Assembly: GCF_030687575.1 (NCBI RefSeq)
Contig: NZ_CP117439.1
Span: 4,789,501-4,853,500, forward strand
Direction of reading: 5' to 3'
DNA: 64,000 nucleotides
Source of the DNA: Pseudomonas sp. FP2309
GTDB lineage: Bacteria > Pseudomonadota > Gammaproteobacteria > Pseudomonadales > Pseudomonadaceae
Under the pieces are notes generated by a model that worked only from the letters and a program-made list of their open reading frames with translations, ran no database searches and had not been told where the DNA came from. A program made the position numbers and the translations under genes. Positions 50,792 through 59,960 of this stretch are shown piece by piece. How positions within the stretch are numbered: the first letter of the stretch is position 1; the number at the start of each line of letters is the position of its first letter.

Positions 50792-51916
50792 ATGCCCCTG
50801 CTCGAAAGCCCCTTCGCCCAGCTCGATCTGATCCGCCAGCCAGAGCAGCACAACGATCCGCTGCAAGCCTTCGATGCCGCCGACGAGTACCTGCTCAATC
50901 ACCTGGCAGAACAGCAGCCAGCGGCGACGACACGCGTGCTGGTACTCAACGACAGCTTCGGCGCGCTGGCCGCCAGCCTTGAAGGCCGGGTGCAGGTGAC
51001 GTCCAGTGGCGACTCATTCCTCGCCGCGCAAGGGCTGGAGAAAAACCTGGTGCGCAACGGCAAGGCATTTGATGCCGTGACTTTCATACCGGCCAGCCAA
51101 ATCCCGAGCGGCCCTTTTGACCGCGTACTGATCCGCGTGCCCAAGACCCTGGCGCTGCTGGAAGAACAGTTGATTCGCTTGCAAGGTCAACTGGCACCGG
51201 GCGCCGAAGTGATTGCCGGGGCGATGATCAAGCATTTGCCACGGGCGGCCGGGGAGTTGCTGGAGCGCTATATCGGCCCAATGCACGCCTCGTTGGCCGT
51301 GAAGAAAGCCCGGCTGCTGATCGCAACCCCGGCCGACCGCCCGGCCGCCGTTTCCCCCTACCCCACGCGCTACACGCTGGACGCCCCCGCCCTCGAACTG
51401 CTCAACCACGCCAACGTGTTCTGCCGCGAAGGCCTGGACATCGGCACGCGCGCGTTCCTGCCGCACCTGCCGACCGGCTTGGGCAGCGCACGCGTGGCCG
51501 ACCTGGGTTGCGGCAACGGCGTACTGGCCATTGCCAGCGCACTGCAAAACCCCGATGCCCACTACACGCTGGTGGACGAGTCCTACATGGCCGTGCAATC
51601 GGCGGCCGAGAACTGGCAAGCGGCGCTCGGCCATCGCGAAGTAACGGTACAGGCCGGCGATGGCCTGGCCGGTCAGGCGCCAGATTCTCTGGATGTGGTG
51701 CTGTGCAACCCGCCGTTCCACCAGCAGCAGGTGGTGGGCGACTTCCTCGCCTGGCGCATGTTCCAGCAGGCACGCGAAGCGCTGGTGGTCGGCGGTGCTC
51801 TTTATATCGTGGGCAACCGCCACCTGGGTTATCACAGCAAGTTGGCGCGCTTGTTCCGGGGTGTCGAGCAGGTGGCCGCCACGCCCAAGTTCGTGATCCT
51901 TAAGGCACGCAAATAA
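50792..51916 (+). CDS. rlmG: 23S rRNA (guanine-1835-N2)-methyltransferase RlmG
   Basis: A 374-residue enzyme methylating G1835 of 23S rRNA. The N-terminal half is a degenerate methyltransferase-like domain (the duplicated RlmG/RsmC layout). The C-terminal half holds the SAM motif VADLGCGNGVLAIASAL and the catalytic NPPFHQQQ. Start MPLLESPFAQLDLIRQPEQH. Divergent context: follows the LuxR gene by 124 bp. Confidence 0.95.
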   Translation: MPLLESPFAQLDLIRQPEQHNDPLQAFDAADEYLLNHLAEQQPAATTRVLVLNDSFGALAASLEGRVQVTSSGDSFLAAQGLEKNLVRNGKAFDAVTFIPASQIPSGPFDRVLIRVPKTLALLEEQLIRLQGQLAPGAEVIAGAMIKHLPRAAGELLERYIGPMHASLAVKKARLLIATPADRPAAVSPYPTRYTLDAPALELLNHANVFCREGLDIGTRAFLPHLPTGLGSARVADLGCGNGVLAIASALQNPDAHYTLVDESYMAVQSAAENWQAALGHREVTVQAGDGLAGQAPDSLDVVLCNPPFHQQQVVGDFLAWRMFQQAREALVVGGALYIVGNRHLGYHSKLARLFRGVEQVAATPKFVILKARK

Positions 51917-51950
51917 AAAAAACCTGCCTTTCTTGCCAAAGGCAGGGTTG
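51914..51950 (-). terminator. Terminator of the cioAB operon
   Basis: CCTGCCTTT (51923-51931) pairs with AAAGGCAGG (51938-51946). On the minus strand a T run follows (A run at 51914-51922), fitting the end of cioA-cioB-DUF2474. Confidence 0.85.
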
Positions 51951-51981
51951 CAAAGCCGGGCCGCGAAGCCCGGTCGGGATG

Positions 51982-52149
51982 TCAGTGGGTGGTCAGGCCG
52001 GCCGCATTCATGAACATGCGCATCAGGCTGGCCACGACAAACAGGGCCAGCACACTGCCGGTCCAGATCATCGCCAGCCACCCCAGACGCCGCCATAACG
52101 GCTGCTTCTCGGCCTTTTCGATCTCGTGCAACGTCGGCTTGCCGGACAT
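51982..52149 (-). CDS. DUF2474-type small membrane protein of the CIO oxidase
   Basis: A 55-residue protein starting MSGKPTLHEIEKAEKQPLWR, with one transmembrane helix (about 21-42, LGWLAMIWTGSVLALFVVAS) and a short tail ending GLTTH. It begins 12 bp after cioB stops on the same strand. Position and layout match the small accessory proteins of bd-type oxidases (CydX-like role); DUF2474 proteins are commonly encoded after cioB in pseudomonads. Easily missed by length cut-offs. Confidence 0.85.
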   Translation of the reverse strand: MSGKPTLHEIEKAEKQPLWRRLGWLAMIWTGSVLALFVVASLMRMFMNAAGLTTH

Positions 52150-52161
52150 TCAACGACCCTC

Positions 52162-53169
52162 CTAGTGATAACCGTCTTCGTGGGTGACCTTGCCGCGGAA
52201 CACGTAGTAGCTCCAGAAGGTGTAACCCAGGATGAACGGGATGATGAACAAGGTGCCCACCAGCATGAAGCCCTGGCTTTGCGGCGGAGCGGCGGCGTCC
52301 CAGATCGACACTGACGGCGGAATGATGTTCGGCCACAGGCTGATACCCAGACCGCTGTAGCCCAGGAAGATCAACACCAGGGTCAGCAGGAACGGCGTGT
52401 AATGCGCATTGCGCGCCACCGCGCGGATCAGCCCGTACATCGTCACCAGTACCAGGACCGGCACCGGCAGGAACCAGAACAGGTTAGGCAGGGTGAACCA
52501 GCGCGACGCGATTTCCGGGTGCGACAGCGGTGTCCAGATACTCACGATGCCAATCACCGCCAACACCACGAACGCCAAAGGCCGCGCCAGATTGTGCATT
52601 TGCTCCTGCAACTTGCCCTCGGTCTTCATGATCAGCCAGGTGCAGCCGAGCAACGCGTAGGCCACGATCAGCGCCGCGCCGCAGAACATCGTGAACGGGG
52701 TGAACCAGTCCAGCGAGCCGCCGGCGAACTGGCGGTCGACCACTGCAAAGCCGTCGATAAACGCCCCCAGCGCCACGCCCTGGAAGAAGGTGGCGGCAAT
52801 CGAGCCGCCGATAAACGCCTTGTCCCATAGATGACGCTTGTGGTCCTTGGCCTTGAAGCGAAACTCGAAGGCCACGCCGCGAAAGATCAGCCCGATCAGC
52901 ATCAGGATCAGTGGCAGATACAACGCCGACAACACCACCGAATAGGCCAGCGGGAAGGCGCCGAACAATCCCGCGCCGCCGAGGACCAGCCAGGTTTCGT
53001 TGCCGTCCCACACGGGCGCCACGGTGTTCATCATGACGTCACGGTCGGTCTTGCCCTTCACGAACGGAAACAGGATGCCGATGCCCAGGTCGAAGCCGTC
53101 CATGACCACGTACATCATGATCCCGAAGATGATGATCACAGCCCAGATCAGCGGAAGATCAATACCCAT
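52162..53169 (-). CDS. cioB: Cyanide-insensitive quinol oxidase subunit II (CioB/CydB type)
   Basis: A 335-residue inner-membrane protein, start ATG at 53169 (MGIDLPLIWAVIIIFGIMMY). About eight or nine transmembrane segments and the CydB hallmarks VMDGFDLGIGILFPF and WDGNETWLVLGGAGLFGAFP. It pairs with CioA to form a bd-type oxidase that tolerates cyanide and lacks haem d spectral features in Pseudomonas. ATG follows the cioA stop within 2 bp. Confidence 0.95.
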   Translation of the reverse strand: MGIDLPLIWAVIIIFGIMMYVVMDGFDLGIGILFPFVKGKTDRDVMMNTVAPVWDGNETWLVLGGAGLFGAFPLAYSVVLSALYLPLILMLIGLIFRGVAFEFRFKAKDHKRHLWDKAFIGGSIAATFFQGVALGAFIDGFAVVDRQFAGGSLDWFTPFTMFCGAALIVAYALLGCTWLIMKTEGKLQEQMHNLARPLAFVVLAVIGIVSIWTPLSHPEIASRWFTLPNLFWFLPVPVLVLVTMYGLIRAVARNAHYTPFLLTLVLIFLGYSGLGISLWPNIIPPSVSIWDAAAPPQSQGFMLVGTLFIIPFILGYTFWSYYVFRGKVTHEDGYH

Positions 53170-53170
53170 C

Positions 53171-54610
53171 TCAATGCCCCTTGTGCTGGATGTGGTCGTG
53201 GTCTTGGTCGGTGCCATCGTCGGCAGCCGACAACGGACGGGCCGGTGTGCGTTTTTGGCCAGGACCACCATGGGTGGGCTCGCTGCCTTCATGGGTCACA
53301 GGCCCTTTGCGCACCAGGCGCATCATGTAACCCAACCCTGCGCCGAACAGCGCGAAGTACACCACCACGAACAGCACAAGCGTGATGGTCATCTGCGTCA
53401 GACTATGCCCGGAGGACGCGTCCGCCGTGCGCATCAGCCCGTAGACCACCCACGGCTGTCGGCCGATCTCGGTGGTGAACCAGCCGGCAAGAATCGCGAT
53501 CAGGCCCGATAGCCCCATCCACAACGCCAGGTACAGGAACGGTTTGGAGGTGTACATCTTGTCGCCCCGGCGCAGCCAAAGGCTGAACAGACCGGTGAAG
53601 ATCATCAGAAAGCCCAGGCCGACCATGACCCGGAATGACCAGAACACGATGGTCGAATTAGGGCGGTCCTCCGGCGGGAACTCCTTGAGGGCCGGCACCT
53701 GTTTATCCAGCGAGTGGGTCAGGATCAGGCTGCCCAGATAGGGAATTTCGACCGCGTATTTGGTTTCTTCGGCCTTCATGTCCGGCCAGCCGAACAGGAT
53801 CAGCGGCGTGGGCTCGTCGCCCTTATTCTCCCAGTGGCCTTCAATCGCCGCGATTTTCGCCGGCTGGTGCTCAAGGGTATTGAGGCCGTGGAAGTCACCG
53901 ATCACCGCCTGGATAGGCGCCACGATCAAGGCCATCCACATGGCCATCGAGAGCATTTTGCGGATCGCCGGGTTGTCCCTGCCCCGCAGCAAATGCCAGG
54001 CCGCCGACGAGCCGACGAAGAACGCAGTGGCAACAAAGGCCGCCGTGGCCATGTGCATCAGGCGGTAGGGGAACGACGGGTTGAAGATGACTGCCAGCCA
54101 ATCGGTCGGGATCACCCGGCCGTCGATGATTTCAAAACCCTGGGGCGTCTGCATCCAGCTGTTGGACGCGAGGATCCAGAACGTGGAAATCAAGGTGCCG
54201 ACGGCCACCATCACCGTGGAGAAAAAGTGCAGCTTGCGCCCGACCTTGTTCCAGCCGAACAGCATCACGCCAAGGAAACCGGCCTCGAGGAAGAAGGCCG
54301 TGAGCACTTCGTAGGTCAGAAGCGGTCCGGTGACGGCGCCGGCAAAATCCGAGAAGCGACTCCAGTTGGTGCCGAACTGGTAGGCCATGACCAGACCGGA
54401 CACCACACCCATGCCGAAGTTGACGGCAAAGATCTTCGACCAGAAATGGTAGAGGTCACGGTAGGTGTCGTTGTGGGTCTTGAGCCACAACCCTTCCAGC
54501 ACCGCAAGGTAACTGGCCAGGCCGATGGTGATCGCCGGGAACAGGATGTGGAACGAGATGGTGAACGCAAATTGAATTCGGGCGAGATCGAGCGCCTCCA
54601 AACCGAACAT
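53171..54610 (-). CDS. cioA: Cyanide-insensitive quinol oxidase subunit I (CioA/CydA type)
   Basis: A 479-residue CydA-family protein, start ATG at 54610 (MFGLEALDLARIQFAFTISFHILFP). The first His (in SFHILFP) and later YRLMHMATA provide haem ligands, and GWFTTEIGRQPWVVYGLMRT is the family signature. Shorter than E. coli CydA because the quinol-binding Q loop is short, the CIO subfamily trait. An ANR/FNR box lies 160 bp upstream. Confidence 0.95.
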   Translation of the reverse strand: MFGLEALDLARIQFAFTISFHILFPAITIGLASYLAVLEGLWLKTHNDTYRDLYHFWSKIFAVNFGMGVVSGLVMAYQFGTNWSRFSDFAGAVTGPLLTYEVLTAFFLEAGFLGVMLFGWNKVGRKLHFFSTVMVAVGTLISTFWILASNSWMQTPQGFEIIDGRVIPTDWLAVIFNPSFPYRLMHMATAAFVATAFFVGSSAAWHLLRGRDNPAIRKMLSMAMWMALIVAPIQAVIGDFHGLNTLEHQPAKIAAIEGHWENKGDEPTPLILFGWPDMKAEETKYAVEIPYLGSLILTHSLDKQVPALKEFPPEDRPNSTIVFWSFRVMVGLGFLMIFTGLFSLWLRRGDKMYTSKPFLYLALWMGLSGLIAILAGWFTTEIGRQPWVVYGLMRTADASSGHSLTQMTITLVLFVVVYFALFGAGLGYMMRLVRKGPVTHEGSEPTHGGPGQKRTPARPLSAADDGTDQDHDHIQHKGH

Positions 54611-54771
54611 AAGTTTTCCTCTGTCAGGTAATACCGGCTGCTGGCGGGAGCCTGCACCCACTGCTGCCCCCACGGATATGGAGTGTGACGAATTTCAATT
54701 CGTTTCTTTTTTTAACCAGCCACACGGGGGAATCGGGCCTTGCGGCCGCCAGATCAAACGCTACGCGGGCG

Positions 54772-54785
54772 TTGATCTGGATCAA
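54772..54785. promoter_or_regulatory. ANR/FNR box
   Basis: TTGATCTGGATCAA matches the TTGAT-N4-ATCAA consensus perfectly. A second palindrome TTGATCAA follows at 54789-54796. It lies between cioA (minus, 160 bp) and the MFS gene (plus, 150 bp). In P. aeruginosa ANR represses cioAB at low oxygen. Confidence 0.8.
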
Positions 54786-54932
54786 GCATTGATCAAAGAG
54801 TAGTCCCAATTTGTGTGTCCAGCCGTGTGGTCTTTTGCCGCGTGACAGCTTGCCTCAGTGGGGTTCTTGCAACTATTTGTTACAGCTTGATGCTAATCTC
54901 GCCCTTCCCTCCGGCCTTGACCTGAACTCCCG

Positions 54933-56171
54933 ATGCCTAGTGAACCCGCGTTGCTGTTGCGTCATCACCGTCCTTTCATTGCGTTCTGGCTGGCACGGAT
55001 CTTCACCGCCAGCGGCTTCCAGATGCTCACCGTGGCCATCGGCTGGAACCTCTATCAACTGACCGGCAATGTGTTGGACCTCGGATTGGTCGGCCTGGTC
55101 GAGTTTGTGCCGCGCGTACTGTTCATGCTGCACACCGGGCATGTGGCCGACCGTTACGAACGGCGCAAAGTCGCCGCCATCTGTCAGACCGTGCAGGCGT
55201 GCATCGCCCTGTGCCTGGCCATTGGCGGCCTGACCGACAGCGTGACCCGCGAGATGATCTTCATCCTCGCTTTCCTGCTGGGTGCGGCACGCTCCTTTGA
55301 AATGCCCACCACCCAGGCACTGCTCCCCAGCATCGTGCCCAGTGCGTTATTTCCGCGGGCCGTGGCGTCATCGCAATCGGCCCAGCAACTGGCCACCATC
55401 GTCGCCCCGGCGCTGGGCGGTCTGCTCTATGCGTTCGGCAGCGTCTGGGTGTATGGCCCCACGGTGGTGCTGTACATCATTGCCTGCACGCTGACCCTCA
55501 ACCTGCCCAACCGCCAGACACCGCTGAACAAAGGCAAGGCCACCCTGGACTCGCTGCTGGCCGGTATCCGCTTTATTCGCAGCCGCCAGGACATTCTCGG
55601 GGCGATTTCCCTCGACCTGTTCGCCGTGCTGCTGGGCGGCGCCACCGCGCTGCTGCCGGTGTTCGCCAAAGACATCCTGCTGACCGGCGCCTGGGGCCTT
55701 GGCCTGCTGCGTTCGGCGCCGGCAGTGGGAGCGCTGTTGATGTCACTGTGGCTGGCACGCTTCTCGGTCGACCGCCACGTGGGCCGCGTGATGTTCACCG
55801 CAGTCGGCGTGTTCGGTGTGGCGACCATTGCCTTCGGCCTGTCGACTTCGTTCTGGTTTTCCCTGGCGGTGCTGGTGGTGCTGGGCGCGGCGGACATGAT
55901 CAGCATGGTCATCCGCGCCTCCTTCGTGCAGTTGGAGACGCCGGATGAAATGCGCGGGCGAGTCAGTGCGGTCAACGGCCTGTTTATCGGCGCGTCCAAC
56001 CAATTGGGCGAGTTCGAGTCCGGCATTACCGCCCACTGGTTCGGCACCGTGCCCGCCGTGGTCATGGGCGGCATCGGTACGCTGCTGGTGACCGGGGTGT
56101 GGATCAAACTGTTCCCCACCCTGGCCAACCGGGACCGCATGCACGTGCCCGTGGAAGAGCCCAAGGCCTGA
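54933..56171 (+). CDS. MFS transporter (EntS-like, MFS_3)
   Basis: A 412-residue 12-TM major-facilitator protein starting MPSEPALLLRHHRPFIAFWLARIFTASGFQM. The A-motif-like VADRYERRKVAAI lies between TM2 and TM3. Resembles the enterobactin-exporter (EntS) branch used for drug or siderophore efflux, but no siderophore genes are near. Substrate unknown. Converges with the molybdopterin subunit gene. Confidence 0.88.
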   Translation: MPSEPALLLRHHRPFIAFWLARIFTASGFQMLTVAIGWNLYQLTGNVLDLGLVGLVEFVPRVLFMLHTGHVADRYERRKVAAICQTVQACIALCLAIGGLTDSVTREMIFILAFLLGAARSFEMPTTQALLPSIVPSALFPRAVASSQSAQQLATIVAPALGGLLYAFGSVWVYGPTVVLYIIACTLTLNLPNRQTPLNKGKATLDSLLAGIRFIRSRQDILGAISLDLFAVLLGGATALLPVFAKDILLTGAWGLGLLRSAPAVGALLMSLWLARFSVDRHVGRVMFTAVGVFGVATIAFGLSTSFWFSLAVLVVLGAADMISMVIRASFVQLETPDEMRGRVSAVNGLFIGASNQLGEFESGITAHWFGTVPAVVMGGIGTLLVTGVWIKLFPTLANRDRMHVPVEEPKA

Positions 56172-56191
56172 GCCTATCAAAGCGCGTCGCG

Positions 56192-58375
56192 CTAGATCAC
56201 CTTGTCCAAAGTGATGGGAAACTCCCGCACACGCTTGCCGGTGGCGTGGTAAATCGCATTGGCCACCGCTGCAGCGACCCCGACAATGCCGATTTCGCCG
56301 ACGCCCTTGGAACCGAGTGCGTTGACGATTTCGTCATGTTCTTCGACAAACACCACGTCAATGTCACCGATATCGGCATTCACCGGCAGGTGGTACTCGG
56401 CCAGGCTGTGGTTCATGTAGCGGCCCAACCGATGATCGATCTGCGTCTCTTCATGCAGGGCCATGCCGATGCCCCACACCACCCCGCCGAGAATCTGGCT
56501 GCGCGCCATCTTGGGATTGACCACCCGCCCGGCGGCAATCGCGCTGACCACCCGGCTGACCTTGATGGTGCCCAGGTCTTCATCGACCCGCACTTCCACA
56601 AACACCGCCGAATGGGTGGCGGTGGCATAGCCCTCGCGCTTTTTGTCGGGCTCGCTGTCGACCTGCACCTGCAAGGCCTCCTCGCCACTGTCCTTGACCA
56701 GTTGCGCCAATGACACACTCACATCACCGGTGTGCAACTGGCCGTCTTCAAAGCGTACCGACTCGGCGTCGTTGAACACCGGGTATGTCTGGCGCGCAAC
56801 GGTCAGCAGTTTGGCCGCCAGTGCTTCGCAGGCTTGCTGCACGGCGGTGCCCACCGAAGACACGGTGAACGAGCCGCCCTGCAGCGGCGCGGTGGGCAAC
56901 GATGAGTCGCCGAGCAGGAAGCTCACGTCTTCCACCGCCACGCCGCTGGCCTGGGCCGCGATCTGGGTCATTACCGTATAGGTGCCGGTGCCGATGTCCG
57001 TGGTTGCACTGCTGACGGTGAGCTTGCCCTCGGCATCGATCCGCGCCTTGGCGCTGGCCTTCATCTGCATCGCCTCCCACACGCCGCCGGCCATGCCCCA
57101 GCCGATCAACTGGCGACCATCGCGCATGCTGCGCGGTTCCGGGTTGCGCTGCTTCCAGCCAAAACGCTCGGCGCCTTCGCTGTAGCACTCACGCAAGGCT
57201 TTGCTCGACCAGGGTTTGTCTTCGTTCCCATTGCGTTCGGCATAGTTGATCAGCCGCAGTTGCACCGGGTCGATGGCCAGGGCGCAGGCCAGTTCGTCCA
57301 TGGCACATTCCAGGCCGATCACACCGAGCGCTGCACCGGGCGCGCGCATGTCCAACGGGGTGAACACATCCAGCGGCACCAGTTTGTAGGTCAACTGCAC
57401 GTTATCGCAGTGGTAGAGCATGCCGCTCCACTCCACCACGTGCTCGCTGAAGTCCTCGAAACGCGACGTCTGGCCAATCGCCGTATGCCCCAGTGCCAGC
57501 AGGCGTCCGTTGGCAGCGGCGCCCATTTGCAGACGCTGCAGGGTGCGCGGGCGGTAGCCGAACGTGAACATCTGCTGGCGCGTCAGGGTCACCCGCACCG
57601 AACGCTGGAGCGCCAGTGCCGCCATCACCGCCAACGGCAGTTGATACTGCGGGCGCAGCCCCGAACCAAAAGCACCGCCGACAAAAGCGGCAAAAATGCG
57701 CACCTGGCTTTTATCCAGGCCGAACACTTTTTGCACGTAGGCCTGACAGTTTTGCGGGCCCTGGGTCTTGTCATGGATATGCAGCGTGCCATCCGGCTGA
57801 TACAGCACGGTGCTGGCATGGGGCTCCATGGGGTTGTGGTGTTCGATGGGGGTGCTGTAGTGCACATCAAGGCTGATGGCGGCGCCGGCCCATTCGGCCT
57901 GGAAGTTGCCGCGCGGTGCCGGCGGCGTCTGCGGGGACGGGTAGGCCCGTTCCTGCTGGGCGAGCAAGTCGGTCTCGAAGTCTTCGCGTGCGTATTCGAT
58001 CTCGATCAACGAGCCTGCGTGCCGCGCCAGTTCCAGGTTGTCGGCGACCACCAGGGCCAGCGGCTGGCCGCTGTAGAGCACACGGTCGTTGTAGAGCGGA
58101 CGGAACGGCGAGCCATCGGCGGCATCGGCGTCGGCAAAGGCGTCATCGTAGCTGGCGATTTTCGGCCGGTTGAGGTGATGGATGACGTCCACCACCCCTG
58201 GCAGCGCCAGGGCCTTGGAGGCGTCGATGCTGAGCACGCGGCCTTTGGCAATGGTGCTGGACACCACACTGCCGTGCAGCAGGCCAGCCTCGGGGAATTC
58301 ACCGGCATAGCGCGCTTGCCCGGTGACCTTGAGCAGACCGTCGACACGGTCCAGGGGTTTGCCGATAGCTGTCAT
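56192..58375 (-). CDS. Aldehyde oxidoreductase, molybdopterin-binding subunit (PaoC-like)
   Basis: Large subunit of a molybdenum hydroxylase, 727 residues from ATG 58375 (MTAIGKPLDRVDGLLKVTGQARYAGEFP). It overlaps the FAD-subunit stop by ATGA; a longer frame into that gene is ruled out. Substrate/Moco-binding stretches include GGAFGSGLRPQYQLP, AAATDIGTGTYTVMTQIAA-like SSATTDIGTGTYTVM, and the catalytic Glu region GSKGVGEIGIVGVAAAVANA. Closest to PaoC/YagR of E. coli. Last gene of a three-gene operon. Aromatic or general aldehyde oxidation is the inferred job. Confidence 0.92.
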   Translation of the reverse strand: MTAIGKPLDRVDGLLKVTGQARYAGEFPEAGLLHGSVVSSTIAKGRVLSIDASKALALPGVVDVIHHLNRPKIASYDDAFADADAADGSPFRPLYNDRVLYSGQPLALVVADNLELARHAGSLIEIEYAREDFETDLLAQQERAYPSPQTPPAPRGNFQAEWAGAAISLDVHYSTPIEHHNPMEPHASTVLYQPDGTLHIHDKTQGPQNCQAYVQKVFGLDKSQVRIFAAFVGGAFGSGLRPQYQLPLAVMAALALQRSVRVTLTRQQMFTFGYRPRTLQRLQMGAAANGRLLALGHTAIGQTSRFEDFSEHVVEWSGMLYHCDNVQLTYKLVPLDVFTPLDMRAPGAALGVIGLECAMDELACALAIDPVQLRLINYAERNGNEDKPWSSKALRECYSEGAERFGWKQRNPEPRSMRDGRQLIGWGMAGGVWEAMQMKASAKARIDAEGKLTVSSATTDIGTGTYTVMTQIAAQASGVAVEDVSFLLGDSSLPTAPLQGGSFTVSSVGTAVQQACEALAAKLLTVARQTYPVFNDAESVRFEDGQLHTGDVSVSLAQLVKDSGEEALQVQVDSEPDKKREGYATATHSAVFVEVRVDEDLGTIKVSRVVSAIAAGRVVNPKMARSQILGGVVWGIGMALHEETQIDHRLGRYMNHSLAEYHLPVNADIGDIDVVFVEEHDEIVNALGSKGVGEIGIVGVAAAVANAIYHATGKRVREFPITLDKVI

Positions 58376-59361
58376 GGCTGTTCTCCTGCGACAGCGGCGT
58401 CGCTCAAGGCGCGCACAATTGCACGGCGCGCCAGTTTGATCTTGAAGCCGTTGTGTTGCAGCGGCTCGGCGTCTTGAAGCACGGCGTCGGCGGCGTTGCT
58501 GAAGGTTTCGCGACTGACGGACTGGCCGATCAAGCACGCTTCTACCGCACGGTCGCGCCAAGGCTTGTGGGCCACGCCGCCCAGGGCCAGTCGCGCATCA
58601 ATGATCACATCACCGTCCAGCTCAAGCGCGGCAGCGACGGAGACCAAGGCAAAGGCATAGGACGCACGATCACGCACCTTCAAGTAATGACTGTGACGCG
58701 CCAGTTGATCGGCGGGCAGCTCAATCGCGGTGATCAGCTCATCGTCGGCCAGTTGGTTGTCACGTTGCGGTGCATCACCGGGCAAGCGATGGAAGTCGGC
58801 AAACTCGATCACCCGCGCGCCGCCGCGCCCTTCGACATGCACCCGCGCGTCGAGTGCCGCCAGCGCCACGCACATGTCCGACGGATGAGTCGCTACGCAC
58901 TGCTCGCTGGCGCCAAGAATTGCGTGGATACGGTTCAGGCCGTTGCGCGCCGGGCAACCGCTGCCGGGCTCGCGCTTATTGCACGGCACGGTGGCGTCAT
59001 AGAAGTAATAGCAGCGGGTGCGCTGCAGCAGGTTTCCGCCGGTACTGGCCATGTTGCGCAGTTGCGGCGAGGCACCGGCAAGAATGGCCTGGGACAGCAA
59101 TGGGTAACGCTGTTCGATAAGCGGGTGCCAGGCCAGGTCGGCGTTGCTCACCAATGCGCCGATCAGCAGCCCGCCACTGGCGGTCTGTTTAATGTCATGC
59201 AACGGCAGGCCGGTGATGTCGATCAGGTGCTCGGGGCGGCTGATGTTTTCTTTCATCAGGTCCAGCAGGTTGGTGCCGCCCGCGATAAAACGTGAGACCG
59301 CGCTGCTCAGGTGCACGGCTTCATGGACGTCTTTCGGCTTGCTGTAGTGGAAGGGGTTCAT
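58372..59361 (-). CDS. Aldehyde oxidoreductase, FAD subunit (PaoB-like, extra Fe-S cysteines)
   Basis: A 329-residue CO-dehydrogenase-type FAD subunit: FAD loop AGGTNLLDLM at about 27-36 and STGGNLLQRTRCYYFYD at about 107-122. Cysteines at 117, 127, 136 and 155 match the extra 4Fe-4S cluster known for PaoB, which ordinary xanthine dehydrogenase FAD subunits lack. Overlaps both neighbours by four bases (ATGA), so the operon is tightly coupled. Confidence 0.92.
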   Translation of the reverse strand: MNPFHYSKPKDVHEAVHLSSAVSRFIAGGTNLLDLMKENISRPEHLIDITGLPLHDIKQTASGGLLIGALVSNADLAWHPLIEQRYPLLSQAILAGASPQLRNMASTGGNLLQRTRCYYFYDATVPCNKREPGSGCPARNGLNRIHAILGASEQCVATHPSDMCVALAALDARVHVEGRGGARVIEFADFHRLPGDAPQRDNQLADDELITAIELPADQLARHSHYLKVRDRASYAFALVSVAAALELDGDVIIDARLALGGVAHKPWRDRAVEACLIGQSVSRETFSNAADAVLQDAEPLQHNGFKIKLARRAIVRALSDAAVAGEQP

Positions 59362-59870
59362 CGCTCACCTCCCAGCACATCCTCAATGGCGTCGCGAATG
59401 TTGGTGTAGGCACCGCAGCGGCATAGGTTGCCGCTCATCAGCTCCTTGACCTGTGCGCTGTCGTGGGCACGCCCCTCATTGGCCAGGCCAACGGCGGAGC
59501 AGATCTGGCCAGGCGTGCAGTAACCGCACTGGAAGGCGTCGTGTTTGATAAAGGCTTGCTGCATGGGGTGCAACTGGTCGCCGCTGGCCAGGCCTTCGAT
59601 GGTGGTCAACGTGGCGCCATCGCACATTACCGCCAGGGTCAGGCAGGCGTTGATGCGTTTGCCGTCGCGCAACACGGTGCAGGCACCACATTGGCCGTGG
59701 TCGCAGCCTTTTTTGCTGCCAATCAGGTCGAGTTGTTCACGCAGCAGGTCCAGCAGGGTGGTCCAGGGCAAGACGTCCAGCTCGCGGGACTGGCCGTTCA
59801 GGGTCAAGCGTATTGTGCGGGCGACGAACGGTTGGGCCGCCGCGCCATTGGGGGTCGCGCTCATAAACAC
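59358..59870 (-). CDS. Aldehyde oxidoreductase, 2Fe-2S subunit (PaoA-like, no Tat signal)
   Basis: A 170-residue electron-transfer subunit. Plant-type 2Fe-2S cysteines at 56, 61, 64 and 76 (GCDHGQCGACTVLRDG) and the second cluster motifs QCGYCTPGQ and NLCRCGAYTNI. E. coli PaoA carries an N-terminal Tat signal and takes the complex to the periplasm; here the start MFMSATPNGAAAQPFVARTI has no twin arginine or hydrophobic stretch, so a cytoplasmic enzyme is inferred. No XdhC/PaoD maturation gene adjoins. ATG at 59864 is an alternative start. Confidence 0.92.
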   Translation of the reverse strand: MFMSATPNGAAAQPFVARTIRLTLNGQSRELDVLPWTTLLDLLREQLDLIGSKKGCDHGQCGACTVLRDGKRINACLTLAVMCDGATLTTIEGLASGDQLHPMQQAFIKHDAFQCGYCTPGQICSAVGLANEGRAHDSAQVKELMSGNLCRCGAYTNIRDAIEDVLGGER

Positions 59871-59960
59871 CTCACGGGTCTGTGTACATCCGCGGCGTTC
59901 AGGAAAATCGCCGTCTCAGGGGTACGACTTTGCGAGGTTTTGAGCGTTCAAGATGATTGA

